Assembly (NCBI GenBank): GCA_015039365.1
Contig: WION01000022.1
Coordinates: 351,400 to 415,399, forward strand
Length of the DNA stretch: 64,000 nucleotides
Origin: Amanita rubescens
Taxonomy: Eukaryota; Basidiomycota; Agaricomycetes; Agaricales; Amanitaceae
Reading direction: 5' to 3'
Shown here: piece by piece, positions 43,332 to 54,784 of the stretch
Numbering within the stretch: position 1 is the first letter of the stretch
Layout of the letters: the number at the start of each line of letters is the position of its first letter
The notes under the pieces: model-generated
What the model was told of the DNA's origin: nothing
Database searches by the model: none
What the model saw: the letters and a program-made list of their open reading frames with translations, nothing else
Position numbers and translations under genes: made by a program

Positions 43332-45150
43332 ATGACCTACCTTGACACCACTCTGGGAGCTACTTTTGTCGGTAATGTGATCGCGGGTTGGTGAGTCCAA
43401 CCACTCGTACTATATTTTCCGATAACTGATAAAAGTGTTACTAGCCTGTATGGGATTGCATCCATCCAAGCGTACACTTATTTTAGAAGGAGACCTACTG
43501 ACTCTATCATTTTTCGATCATTGGTTAGTTTGCGAGGCATAGTATGGTATGCTACTGACACATTTCTAGTTATTTCTTGTATGGTAAACCATCTCTGTGC
43601 AAACTCCAAGTGGTATCGCATTGATACCGTCAATGAAAGGCTGGCCGATACTACCCAACTTATTTTCGTCACACATGCGCTGTATTACTATATGGTCATC
43701 AACTACGATAATCCCCTTGCATTATTGTACCCGAATTGGTACGTGGCGGACAGTGATATTATTGACACAGTTCTAACTTCCCCGATCAAGGAGCATTCTC
43801 GTAAGATTCGTCATTGTTAATCGAAAGACTACGCCCAACTATCCGCTCAAAGTCGCAGGTTTTTGCTACGGTTAGTCTCCATGTTGCGTCGTTCAGCACC
43901 GACTGATGGAGTTATTAGTGCATAAGCGGTTTCATTGTCCGGGGGTAAGTCTCAATTTTCAGCTACCATGATATAAATTCTAAGGCATGCTACGCAGTAT
44001 CTTCACCATGCGCATATGGCTACGTGAGTTAATTGGTCACAATGTTCGTATGCTCTTTATCACGTTTCGTAGTTACGCGCCGAAATTATCTTCTGGTTGG
44101 AGTTATCGTGCGTGAACCTCTTGCGGAATGTTGCCTAACCTTTCTCACAAACAATGCTTTAGGCATTTGCTTCACTTTCCACATTCGGTGAGTGTCATGG
44201 GCAATGTTCCTTGTTCATGCCTAATGGCGAGTCCCCTGCTAGTTTTTGGCATTGGTGAGCACTTGACAGATTGAAACAGCCGCGTTTGCTCATCACGCGT
44301 ATGAAGCATTTGCCATCAGCGGGTTCGTATCCTCGTTTGGAATTGGTCATCACGTCAAATCAACCATCTTGACAGGTTTTCCATTGGCACATTTGCCAAT
44401 TTGCATAGCATCTCCGTAAGTGGACCATTTGCATTGTTCCTCGTGTCTGGACTTAGAACTGGAATATAGTATCTTTTATATGCTGCCTTTGCCAGCGCCG
44501 TGGCAGCGGATGTTTCGATTGCGATCTCTCTCTGTGTATCCCTATCAAAACGCCGAACGGGCTTCAAACGGTGCGTAGGAACGTTCCCAAGTCTAGAGCG
44601 GAGCATGAGACATTTTCCAGGACGGACTCGCTTCTCAACGTGTTGATGCTCTATTCAATAAACAGCGGTACGTTGTTGTGCTTCTGGCGCAGTTTCCCTG
44701 CCAACTCACACGTGCAACCATCTATCCAATTAAGGTTTGCTGACTAGGTGAGTTCGTTCATTTACCTGCCGGATAACCGGTGAACCTTTGAGACAGCCTG
44801 TGCTCCATTGCATCCTTAGTCACTTACGCCGTTTGGCCAACGGAATTCACATTCATCGCTGTATTCTTCTCACAGAGTAAATGTAGGCCAATTCAGTCCC
44901 AGTCATGGATTCCAGTCATTTAACCACAGAAACAGTGTATACCATTAGTCTATTCGCGTCGATCAACAACCGAGAACACTTGAGAGAGAAAATTGTTGCG
45001 TCAGACGATATCCCGTTATCTCTGCCAGGACGACCTACAAAGTTCGGTAGAGTCCATGAACAAGACGATCCCACGAAAACAACTCCGAGTCAGGTATATC
45101 ACTTTTGTGTCTGCTGGTCTGAATTATTGCTGAGCTCAACAAGTCCGTGA
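43332..45150 (+). CDS. DUF6534-type seven-transmembrane protein (4)
   Basis: The ATG at 43332 opens MTYLDTTLGATFVGNVIAG. Splicing then gives CLYGIASIQAYTYF, RRRPTDSIIFRSL, a W-LADTTQLIFVTHALYYYM junction over an intron of about 118 nt, and INYDNPLALLYPNW. Further downstream are an MRIWLRE-like exon and GISFHFPHS-like segments. A stretch with YAAFASAVAADVSIAISLCV and SKRRTGFK at 44480-44580 matches the sixth-helix region of the family. The last long exon (from about 44905) is a polar tail, DSSHLTTETVYTISLFASIN. The order is that of the DUF6534 family, whose role is unknown. The end at 45150 is the stop of the last open frame. A final intron after TPSQ (donor GTATAT) is possible and would move the end. 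Confidence 0.65.
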
Positions 45151-45491
45151 TTGTTACCATAGAACGCATGGTCGAGGTTGACGGAAGATGAACCCTGAGG
45201 GTACTTCGGATTTAATTCCCCATGGGTTAATCCACTTGTTAATGGGAGCACATGGTGCTTAACGTTATATAGTATGCCGGGCAATTCATTTCCTAAGTAT
45301 TGTTCAGGTGCAAATAACATGTGATTATGACACGTGAAATCGAAAGTTCTAATCTTAACCGAACCCCAAAGTGCACGCGCGCCGTCGATGATTTTATATT
45401 TGAAACTTGCGGTCCGGATTGTATGCGCGGAGAAGTCATCAGCGACAATCAATGGAATATCGGACACATACTGATGATAATGGGATCGACT
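45151..45491. other. Intergenic region
   Basis: A 122-residue minus-strand frame (45099-45467) overlaps the end of the DUF6534 gene. It has no recognisable domain and is not called. Nothing else is seen. Confidence 0.35.
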
Positions 45492-46220
45492 TCATAGTGG
45501 CGGGCGCAGGCGGGCACGCGCCTCGACGAGGCGGGATATTGATGTGTCGTTGCTACTCTCGGCGCGAGCCAACAACGACTCTTTGATGTCCTCGTCGTCC
45601 TCGTCGATTGGTGTCATTGTGTGAGAATCCAAAGCCAAGTCCGGATCCACTCGCCTTTCGGAGGGTGTCCGATCGGAATACATGCGGTGCCATAGGTCTT
45701 CCTTTTTTCTGCCCAAGGTATTGTACACCCATCTCCGTTCCCACCAAACTGAGCAACCATCTGACTGTGTATTGTGTTCATTCCGATTAAATATCCCTGT
45801 AAGTCTGGTTGCACATAGTGGTCTCAGGTTGGGGGAAAAAGATAATACGTTAGTCCTTAATCAGGGTTTGAAGGGGTTCTGGACTGACATCGCTTCATCC
45901 ACGATGGAATCAATCTCATATCCTGGAAAGCCTCCAAAGTCATTTTGCGAATGCGGTAATATTGACTCAGGATGAAATGGCGGGTAATGAGTAGAGTGAG
46001 AGTACGTGCAAAGAAGTAAGAGTTGAATTCCGCCAACGTGTATTTCTCGGTGTCGGGTCCTTGCGGATGGCATTGCAAAAAAGTAAAAACACTGAAGAAT
46101 CTTGCCATCGGTGCGCATTCGATCTCTCTCGCAACCCTTGGAGTTGATATTCGTTCCATTTGATGGTCGCCGTTCAATGTGATAAATGTCGTCGCCAGTT
46201 ATAAGGACGATGAACTCGTC
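45492..46220 (-). pseudogene. Truncated copy of the HEF/NC-motif gene
   Basis: Segments of the gene at 41065-42080 recur in order but in different frames: DEFIVLITGDDIYHIERRP near 46200 (catalytic-position histidine replaced by Asp), the YTVF/NAI region, YTLAEFNSYFFARTLTLL near 46025 (the motif cysteine is Ser here), then near the 3' end DEDDEDIKESLLARAESSND and SISRLVEARA. The first 55 or so codons are missing. The copy stops abruptly near 46220, where a fragment of an F-box 3' region begins. Loss of both motif residues and the frame breaks show it is not functional. Confidence 0.82.
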
Positions 46221-46225
46221 GGGAA

Positions 46226-46590
46226 CAGGCGATTTACTCGTACAAACAAGAATTTGACATACAGCTACCTAACACAACGGTGTCATGTCGCAATAACGTT
46301 AAAAGGACAAGACTAGATTGATTTCACTGGCATTATTTGAATTTTGTTATGAATTTTATTCAATATAGCACTCACTTTAGACAAAGAGTCCATATATATA
46401 TTCAGTTAATCTCCAGACCGCTCATCGTACCCAAGTCCCTTGGGCGCCTCGTAGACAATACGCCCTGCTAGATCATGTATCAGAGGATTCCGTGACTGAC
46501 GGCAATGCCAGATACAGGATTCGAATGCTATCAAGTCGGTGATTACCAGTGTCAGTGAGCTTGATAAATGGGCAATCATTGGCAAATTTT
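46226..46590 (-). pseudogene. F-box gene 3'-end fragment
   Basis: About 360 bases match the 3' flank and last codons of the F-box gene at 38631 (source about 38405-38775). Shared blocks include ACAAGAATTTGA, TTAAAAGGACAAG, CTGGCATTATTTGAATTT and GCTTGATAAATGGGCAATCA. The reading frame is interrupted. The fragment ends next to the stop of the unrelated F-box/LRR gene at 46609. Confidence 0.8.
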
Positions 46591-46608
46591 CGATCTACAG
46601 GTGTGTGC

Positions 46609-48203
46609 TCAGCTCCACCGTGTATACTTGTGGATATTTTCACTTACGGCTTGGCTGCTTACACAGTACGAGTGGGAAGACGAAAGCACCAGCTGCCGAA
46701 GTTTTGTGCATTGCGACAAAAGTTCCCAATGAACATTGCAGTTACAGAGAGAGAAGGTCAGGATGTCAGTGCTGAGATATGTCAGGCTTTTAGAATGTCG
46801 AGCCAAACTCTCCAGCAAAATCTGATTCCTCGATGGGTTCGAGAAGCAATCATCGCGGATAGAAAGGCTAATGATTCCTGGGTGGTCGTTCGGATAGTGA
46901 ATCAAATCCATTGGTTGATCGATTTGAAACATTATTTGGATATTTGGTGGGAATATACGCTCAGAATGCAGTAACCTAATTAACTCAGAATCGTGGGACG
47001 AGTAGGAGCAGGCTAGGTGGATGGAGGTTAACGAGCGTATATGAGGGATAATTGCCCTGAGATCCTTGTCCGATGAGATAGTATTGTGAATACCAAAGTG
47101 TTCCAGCTTCAAAGGTCTGCTAGCTGGTACATGGCCGAAAATTGTAGAGAAGCTCACCCCAGAGCGATTGTCCAGGAGTAGCTCGAAATGAGTCAGATTA
47201 AGATTCGCTCCTAGGACCTTTCCCAAATCGTTGGTTCGATTAAGATTAGGCAGATTAAAACCTCCAGTTAACCGGTGGACTTCAATCCTAAGCTTGCGTA
47301 AATTGTGCAACTTGGAGAAGCATTCGAAGATATGGCTTAGATCTTGGTCATAGTCCATCAAAAGTACCAGCTCAGACAGCTGAAGAAACTCTAGGAGAAG
47401 CTTGACTGTGCCAGACGCTATCCGATCAAGACCGCTGTTTTTGTGGGATTCCCATCTGTGAAATCGTCAGCTCATATCCGCAGTCGCGACACTGGAAAAC
47501 TCACATAACACGGCGAACATTGGGCATAGTATTAAGTACTGAAGCCCGCGACAAGCGATATCTAGCATAAAGTCGGGCAACCAAATTGCATGCGCTCAAA
47601 GGTAAGAAACGTGGAACAAAGAGGACCACAAGAAGATACACCAACGGAGCAAGGGTAGAGTCGCAAGTCTTCCCGCAAACCCGCTGGTTTGAGATGCGCA
47701 TTGTTCGGGAGGACTTGAACGGTCTCCATTTCCAACCCAACACAAGTGTATTGGTCATGTATAGATGACCATTTGTTTTGGAAGAGAACATTGTATAAAG
47801 CCGATGTATATCGGACACTGGGTTATCTCGACTGCCTCGACTGCCTCGACTGCCGAACAAGCGGACGCAAGACAAGACTCTGCGTCCGACGACATGACTG
47901 AAAGATCGGCATACCAGACGAAGCAATTTCAGCTGATAGAAAGTCGTAAAAGGGGTCCCTATGAACTGCAGCTCAATTCAAGACCGACGCAAAAGGTGGG
48001 CCATGTTGAAACTAGCGTACGTGGGTGATGATCCGATCTAGCAACTCTGACGGAAGTTCGGCCAGGAGAGATTGTTGGCGCGCCTGGTTGATGACCGTTG
48101 GGCTCGCCCGAGGTCGATGAAGGTGCAGCTGACACCTCTCTTCAGCGATTGTAAATTTCTGCTGCAGTTTGAGCCACGAATATGTCCTGCTTCGAGTGGC
48201 CAT
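46609..48203 (-). CDS. F-box/LRR protein, distinct subfamily
   Basis: Three exons (48203-48021, 47932-47505, 47455-46609) give 485 residues with phase-correct GT-AG introns. The F-box is split by intron 1. It reads LLAELPSELLDRIITHV, then LKLLRLVCRSFSHVVGRRV. The C-terminal two thirds are LRR-like: FLQLSELVLLMDYDQDLSH, LHNLRKLRIEVHRLTG, LNLTHFELLLDNRS, LKLEHFGIHN, IRSLTSIHLAC and CTKLRQLVLSS. It lacks the FPWxxGQVC signature of the seven related genes in this window, so it belongs to a separate subfamily of SCF adaptors. Target unknown. Confidence 0.8.
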
Positions 48204-48482
48204 CGAGGCGCAGGTAGAGTTTCATGTATAGGTCTCATGTGATTTTTGTCTTGGTCAAAGGCTGAAACATGAACATGTTCACACGCCCTCGTTTTACGTG
48301 GATAGTAGTTATAATGAACTTTTCGGCGGATGACTCAACTGTTGAGGCCAATTTCAGAGGAAGAATTGTGTCGTTGATTATGCCGTGGTCACACCACCCG
48401 CTGTAGGAACGGAATTTTATAGATGATTAACTTGAATGTTACACAGATCCAAATTCCAAAACGAAGGGTATCGGTATCTCGG

Positions 48483-49677
48483 TTATAACTTAGCAGGCGC
48501 TTTCAAGGGTTTGAAGTTTGGAGAGTTCTTTGATTTAACCGCACGACGATTCTCAGATATATCCTAGAGTGAACGATTGTTTCCAGGTCAGCAACTTCAA
48601 TCACGTTCCAATGAGCAACCCACCTCTGTCATCAGCTGAGACGCATTCCACATAGTGGTATATCGCAAGTTATCATAAACACTTCAAAAAATTGACCTTA
48701 AAGACCACGCAACGATTAAGGAACACAGACTTACGTGTTATCTCTAGCATGTGAAATCAAATGTTTCGAACTGGACACCGCAACTGGACTCTTGCTACTA
48801 ATCTCCTTTGCGAGGTCTAGCGCCGCGGCTATCACTTCTTCACGTCCACCTTGAACGACTTTAGACAAAAGGCCAAGTTTTTCAGCCTCAACTACATCGA
48901 AATTGCGCGCTGTGTATGTCAGTTCCCGAAGTAGGGACTGATTTCCGGTGATCTTCGGTAGGAAAGCGAGAGTGCCAATGTCAGGTGCTAAGCCAATCGC
49001 CACTTCCTACATAACGTCAGCACATGTGTAAAGCATGTTGGAATGGTATCCACTTGCCTTGATGGAGAATGTTGTCTTGGCGGCCGCGTAGCGGATATCG
49101 CAAGCGGCGATGATGTCGATTCCAAGTCCTATAACGTGACCATGGCATGCGGCTATGACTGGGAATGAGCAGCGGTCAGGTGTGCTGATTGCGCTCTGGA
49201 AGTCGAGAAGGTGTTGTCTCAGCGCAAGGGCGGAACGTGCGGTATCTGGCGAGTTAGGCTTCGATTCTAACATTCCAAGCGAATCGTCGTTCACTGGTGG
49301 AAGTTACAGGACGTGTCAGTATGCATAAACGGGTACAAAGTGTTGGCAACGTACAGTCAATTCCAGCGGTGAATATATTGGGTAACGCGGAAGACAAAAC
49401 GACGGCTCGAGCGTCTGATTCGTTCAATTTTCGAAAGACCTGCTCATAATCTTTCCAGAATCTGTCGGGTTGGGTTGATCACAACCGAGCGACAAGCGAG
49501 CCGATCTCCGCTTACTCGGTAGAGAACGCGTTCATTGGTGTTCTATCAACTGTGTGAGTGAAAGATCTTGAAACTGTCTCGACGAGGCACAAACCGAGAA
49601 AGCTCAACATGATAGACGTGTGAATGTGGTTCCGAGACTTTAATCCATTTCGTAGTGAACGGGTGTGCCACTGTCAT
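48483..49677 (-). CDS. Peroxisomal enoyl-CoA hydratase/isomerase (dienoyl-CoA isomerase-like)
   Basis: Seven exons (49677-49595, 49542-49516, 49461-49355, 49293-49058, 49006-48735, 48681-48624, 48563-48483) give 287 residues. Crotonase landmarks are HVYHVELSR, TPMNAFSTEFWKDY, LPNIFTAGIDL (first oxyanion-hole region), PVIAACHGHVIGLGIDI (second oxyanion-hole), AACDIRYAA, and APDIGTLAFLPKITGN. The acidic residue in APDIGTL and the absence of a GGG motif resemble delta3,5-delta2,4-dienoyl-CoA isomerases. These work in peroxisomal or mitochondrial oxidation of unsaturated fatty acids. The C-terminus is AKL, a PTS1-type peroxisomal signal. Exon 2 is only 27 nt. The intron after TTFSIK has a GC donor (GCAAGT). 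The exact reaction is inferred. Confidence 0.87.
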
Positions 49678-49944
49678 GGTGGCTAGAGTGATGGTAGAAC
49701 CGGTTACATTAATGCCGATCACCGGTGGTTGAAACCCTGGGAATTTCCATTTTAGGCAACATGTCTTGGAAATGTTTTAGAAACCTACGAAGAGACTAAG
49801 GATAAGAATTTCTGGTAACTTCCTCCTGAACACTCGTGCTGAGGTGCAAGACGAGTTGGAAGAGGTTCTGCAGACTTTGAGCCGCATCGAGGTCTTGAAG
49901 CTCTGGAAGTTACGGTATCGGTGACTTCTGTATCACCGTGAGAG

Positions 49945-51190
49945 ATGATATCCCTCCCCATCATCGATTCTCAGCCTGATCTCACCACCGTCCTCGACGA
50001 TGTCGATGAAGCCAGGATCGTCTTCGAGCACGTCTGGGTGTCGTGTTATGCACACAATCGATCCGTTCACGGCAAGATCAACGTCGTCCTAGACGAGCAC
50101 GACCGCGACAAGCTTAACCTCGTCTCGTCCGGCGACGTCGAGCTCACTCGAGTCGACCAAGCCTACTCTGTATCTTGCAAGTCGCTCGACATACCACCAA
50201 CATCCGTAGTCTACCCCGTGCAGCAGTACTCTGACCCAGGACACGTCCAACCCGCGCCAACCACAGCGCGTTTCCGCATTCGACGTCTCCCCCGACTCGT
50301 CCCAATTCGCAGTCGGCCACCTCGACGGCTCAGTGTACATCTACCCATCTTCTCCTCCTATTCCAAAGAAATACATTCCAGATTTCGTCACCCCGCGCGG
50401 ACAACGCGCAAAACCGCACCTCAGCGCCGTATCTTCTCTCCGCTTCTTTCCTTCCTCGCGCGTGCTCCTTTCTGCCGGGCTCGACTTTTCATTATCCATA
50501 CTCCCCGCTGAGCCGCCCACCGGCGAAGCGAGTGTCCCTCCTCCGCGAATCAACCCCGTACGAACTCTCCGCTCGCATACGAGAGCGATAACAGGCACGG
50601 GGATCGTCCCGCCGGGAAAGACTATCCTCTCCTCTTCTCTAGACTCGACGGTCAAAGTTTGGGACGTCCCCTCTGGAGAGGCAACCTCGACGTTGTCGGC
50701 TCAATCCCCTATTCAGTCTATGGCTGTGGAAGGAAACAATGTTCTATGCGGTCTATCGTCGGGTCAATTCGAACTATTCGATATGCGTGCTGGAACGTGT
50801 GTATTCCGCTCGACAACCACCACGCACGGTGCGCTGTCGGCTATAGCTATATCACCCGCGCGGAACTGGTTTGCGACGGGATCAGCGAGGGGCGTCGTCT
50901 CCGTGTACGATTTTCGGTCCTTGTCTGTTCCACTGGCTACTTTTAGTCGGAACGAAGCTGGGATTGAAGATGTCTCTTTCACTGCCTCAGGCTCGGGATT
51001 GGGGGTTGCCACTAGCGATGGGTTGCCTTTTGTTGCCGGTCTTTCGGGGGAAGGGAATGTGAATGTAAATGTGGCAGCGGAACTGGCGGGGGTGAATTGT
51101 GATGCGGTTAGGAGCGTACGAGTTCGTGATGGAGAGGTGTGGTGCGCGAGTGATGACGCGATTGTTAGGAAGTGGAAGGTTGCGTTGTGA
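49945..51190 (+). CDS. RPN14: Rpn14/PAAF1-type proteasome assembly chaperone
   Basis: Two exons (49945-50217 and 50267-51190; 49-nt intron with CTCTGAC branch-like sequence) give 398 residues. An N-terminal non-repeat region (ARIVFEHVWVSCYAHNRSVH) precedes a WD40 propeller. Repeats include VSAFDVSPDSSQFAVGHLDG, LSAVSSLRFFPSSRVLLSAG, HTRAITGTGIVPPGK...DSTVKVWD and ALSAIAISPARNWFATGS. The closing strand runs ELAGVNCDAVRSV, then DDAIVRKWKV. That ending parallels human PAAF1 (TGADCDPVYKV...DGLVRRYQL). Rpn14/PAAF1 binds the proteasomal ATPase Rpt6 and helps assemble the 19S base. The intron choice is the one uncertain point. Without it the two frames do not meet. Confidence 0.83.
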
Positions 51191-51398
51191 AAAAGTGTAC
51201 GTGGATTGTGTATGGTACAAATGTTATCCCGCAAACCAGAATGCGCATCGACTGCAACTCAATGAGAGGGACTCATGTATTCATATCAGCAGGTGAAACT
51301 TGAAGAACGCAAGACCTCAACAATAAAAACCATCTGAGATTTTTGAATGAAAAAAGTCTAAACTAGAAGTACTAGCCCTCATCAGGATAGCGTGACAG

Positions 51399-52730
51399 TC
51401 AAAGGGATGGAGTCGATCGCTCGAGCACCGAGCCGTTGATATAAACTTGAACAAAGGACGGCCAGCCGCGCATCACTTCCAAGACCCAGTCAGACAAAGC
51501 TTCTCCAGAATTCAACCGGACCGTAAACTTCTCGAGCGGCACGATGTCCTGGTTCTCAGGGGACAATCCCTTCCCCCGCGCCCGACCTGTCAGTACTTCA
51601 TCTAATACTGTCACTATGCTCGACATATGACTCCAGTTAGGAGCAGCACACGTCACCTGCAGTACCTGCAGTTTGGGTAGGTAGATGTAGTGGTCATCCA
51701 GTTCCGGCGTAATGTCTTGTATTATATCAAGGGTCCTTGAGCAAATGATGGAGAGCTCTTCAATGCCACTAGCCAACGCTGTCGTTACCCTGCGCATCTC
51801 CCATGTTTTACAGCCGTCAAATGTTAATCGGCGAATGTGACAAGATGAACGTTGGATCAAAGACGTTAGTTCTCTATCGTAAGGCTGATAATCGCGGGAA
51901 AAACTACCGCCGTTTATATGGAGATGTTCCAGTAAAGGTGCAGTGAACCAGGAGAACATCAATGCAAAGTTTAAGTAGATTTCAAGAAGCCGAAGGTTAG
52001 GAAGGCGTTTAATGGAAAGTGGAGGACGGAGGCTGTGGAAGATTGTGGTGATGCGCAACTCTTCAATATTTTCTAGTTGGAATAGAACTCCCCACAGATC
52101 ATTGCCGTTGAACCCTTTGTGGGATAATGTTATTTTAAGCTTCGTCAATTGTGCCCAAGGGAACTGCCATGTTGCCATGCATTTAGGGTGGACTAGATCA
52201 AGTTCAGTTAGGTGTGGAGCGACTCGAAATGCGTTAAAGTTCTCCATGGAGGCGGGTGTATATATCCTGAGGGACTCGAGGATCGACATGTCTCCGCATC
52301 TGACGAATTCGTCTAGCGCAGCTCCATTCTCCAGCATCAAAGAGGCCTTTTTCCATCGCTTCAAGTACGATAATAGCACTCCCCAGACTATTTCCGGAAA
52401 AGTTTTTTCGGCCCTTGAAAACGGCATGGACACGGCGATGGTGAGAGGCTGCTGTCCAGATCGTTCGAGGTATATGATCGCACGCCGCTTCATTTCAACA
52501 AAGTGAATGGTGCTGGAAGTGCTACTGACAGGCCTTAGGGCAAAAGAGGTCCACAAAGGCGTGTATGACAGAAATGCCCCTCTCCAGCGGCTGCAAACCT
52601 GTCCAACGGCCCACGGGAACTCGTGAAAATGTGATTCATTATTCAAATCATGGAGAGCGATAGGACCATTGCAAAGCAGATGAAAGATTTCGCATAAAAC
52701 TTCGGTTGGTATTGTTATTTCGGAACTCAT
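51399..52730 (-). CDS. F-box protein with LRR-like C-terminal region (6)
   Basis: A single exon gives 443 residues, MSSEITIPTEVLCEIFHLL. The F-box continues EFPWAVGQVCSRWRGAF. Landmarks are RRAIIYLERSGQQPLTI, PWAQLTKLKI, FSWFTAPLLEHLHI, LIQRSSCHIRRLTF and IYLPKLQVLQV. It is closest to the minus-strand copies at 36843 and 38631. Its isolated position, 11 kb from them, suggests dispersal after tandem duplication. It is convergent with RPN14. It is a predicted SCF adaptor with unknown target. Confidence 0.87.
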   Translation of the reverse strand: MSSEITIPTEVLCEIFHLLCNGPIALHDLNNESHFHEFPWAVGQVCSRWRGAFLSYTPLWTSFALRPVSSTSSTIHFVEMKRRAIIYLERSGQQPLTIAVSMPFSRAEKTFPEIVWGVLLSYLKRWKKASLMLENGAALDEFVRCGDMSILESLRIYTPASMENFNAFRVAPHLTELDLVHPKCMATWQFPWAQLTKLKITLSHKGFNGNDLWGVLFQLENIEELRITTIFHSLRPPLSIKRLPNLRLLEIYLNFALMFSWFTAPLLEHLHINGGSFSRDYQPYDRELTSLIQRSSCHIRRLTFDGCKTWEMRRVTTALASGIEELSIICSRTLDIIQDITPELDDHYIYLPKLQVLQVTCAAPNWSHMSSIVTVLDEVLTGRARGKGLSPENQDIVPLEKFTVRLNSGEALSDWVLEVMRGWPSFVQVYINGSVLERSTPSL

Positions 52731-53019
52731 TTTGGAGAGGTGGCCTCTCGACGCGGAGTATTACACGGCTCCAGGGTAACCCGAGGTTTCTAGAAAATTG
52801 GTGGTATGCTGGCGTTCGCGTAGGTATTGGCAATTCAAGAACTGACTGAGACAGGGACTGACCATGGCCAACTGTAATTACAATTACGTCACCCGATATC
52901 ACGTGCCGTGTCCCAAGACACGCTGACCAAGCGGTCCTGCGCGCAACCGCCATCGAGCCACGCCCAAATGAAGATGGCAGTGCTTATCAGCGCCCGCCAG
53001 TGCTTGACATCTTATCTTC

Positions 53020-54564
53020 ATGTCATCACTACCAACACCGAAATCCGTGCTAATAATTGGTGGTGGTCCATCTGGCCTTGTTACGCTCCGCAATTTGCTT
53101 GAATTGGGCAATTTTGAACGCGTCGAGCTCGTCGAACGAAGAAACGATGTTGGGGGCGTCTGGTTTGTCCATTTGTCGGTTATCATTCACTCTTTGTGCT
53201 AACATACATGCCAGGTACATGGATGAGGTACCTCGTCAACCGGGAAAACCCCTATGGCCATCACCTGCATACCCAGGATTGGTTGGAAACGTTCTCCCCC
53301 AATTTCTCAGCTTTTCTGGTTTCCCGTTTCCCGAGAGAACGAAGAAATACCCACATCAGCCATTCCCAACCTTGACGGAGACTTACGAGTACCTCCGCTC
53401 GTTTGCAGACCCGTTTATTAAAAGCGGGAAAATTCGATTGAGCCGGGAAGTCGTTAGGGTAGAAGAGGAAACGGAGAATGACGGCCGATGGAAAGTCTAC
53501 ATGAAGAACTGGGACGGAGATGCCAATGGAAAGGAATGTGTTGAAACCTGGGATGCAGTCGTCGTTGCCGTCGGATGGTACGATAATCCTGTATGGCCAG
53601 ACACCAATGGGTTGGACGTGATCAAAGCCAAAGGTTGTGCGACCCACGCAAAAGACTGGCGAGGACCCAAAGGGTACGAAGACAAGGTAAGATGATTTGA
53701 CTCGTATGACACCACCCTCTGACCCTCACCCAGCGCGTCCTTGTAGTAGCAAACGCGGCGTCAGCTAATGACATCGCTGCATACCTCGCACCTGTCTCTA
53801 GAACCCCCGTTTATCAAAGTATACGACGTCCCGCATTTCCTGTTGCCCGTACTCTCCCGGATGACAGGATCAAAATGGTCGCTCCAGTTTCAAAATATAC
53901 CATACAAGAAACAAACGATGGGCGAAGCCTAGTCGAAGCAACCCTAAATGACGGAACTGTCATCTCGGACATCGACATGGTCATTTTTGGGACAGGCTAC
54001 AGACCCTATCCGTCTTTTGTCCACGTTTTAAAACGAGACGATGACAGTACAAACCGCGGACAACTTGAGCCTCTTGCTTCGCTTTCTATCAAACCCTATA
54101 GAGTGCCTTCCGTTCACAGACACATTTTATACGCACACAACCCAACATTGGCGTGGGTCGGTCTACCTATGTGCTTCACCCCTTTCACTGTTGCCGATGT
54201 CACCAGTACCTGGCTAGCCCTCTCCTGGTCCGATCCAAGTGAAAATCACCAACATTTTTACCCAGAAACTGCCGCCGGCCGTCTTCAATTCGAACAAGAG
54301 ACGGTGAAAACGGTCGAGGAGTGGCTTTCCAAGACGGACAATCCGACTTGTTTTATTTCGTGTCACGTTGTTGCGTTTGACGAACAGAATTATGTGGCTG
54401 GATTGCGGAAAGATGTTGTAGAAAGGAGACCGGAACTTGATAGTGTGTTACCGGTGTGGTCGGATGAGAAGACGAAGGAGAGGGAGGCTATGTACCCACT
54501 TAAGCTGCAGGCGTTGCAGTATGAGAGGGATCATGGTGGGCGGGATGTAACGCTGACAAACTGA
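53020..54564 (+). CDS. Flavin-containing monooxygenase-like protein
   Basis: Three exons (53020-53162, 53215-53686, 53734-54564) give 481 residues. The FAD-binding Rossmann motif IIGGGPSGL lies at residues 12-20, followed by ELVERRNDVGGVW. FPFPERTKKYPHQP and DAVVVAVGWYDNPVWP follow. The second nucleotide-binding motif, VLVVANAASANDIAAYL, is altered: the usual G of GxGxSxxD at this NADPH site is A. The FMO/BVMO-type ATG motif is FGTGYRP. The C-terminal region includes LAWVGLPMCFTPF. Fungal FMOs of this sort oxidise nitrogen, sulfur or carbonyl groups of small metabolites with NADPH and O2. Substrate unknown. No signal peptide. The nearest neighbour is on the same strand but unrelated, so no biosynthetic cluster is evident. 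Confidence 0.88.
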
Positions 54565-54784
54565 GGTGGATTGTCAATGTAACAAACCTCCGCTCTATAT
54601 CCACTTGACCATCACGGGTGTTGATATGTCCGGGCGCTTATCGATATCTTCTACGAAAACAGAACAACGTGACATGTTCATTCATCCCTTCATCCCTTCA
54701 CCTTCATACCCTTCTCGTAAGTCAACTCGTGGCGTCTCTCTCTCAGCACTCCTCATTCCACAGGTGTAAAACAAAGAATAAGAG

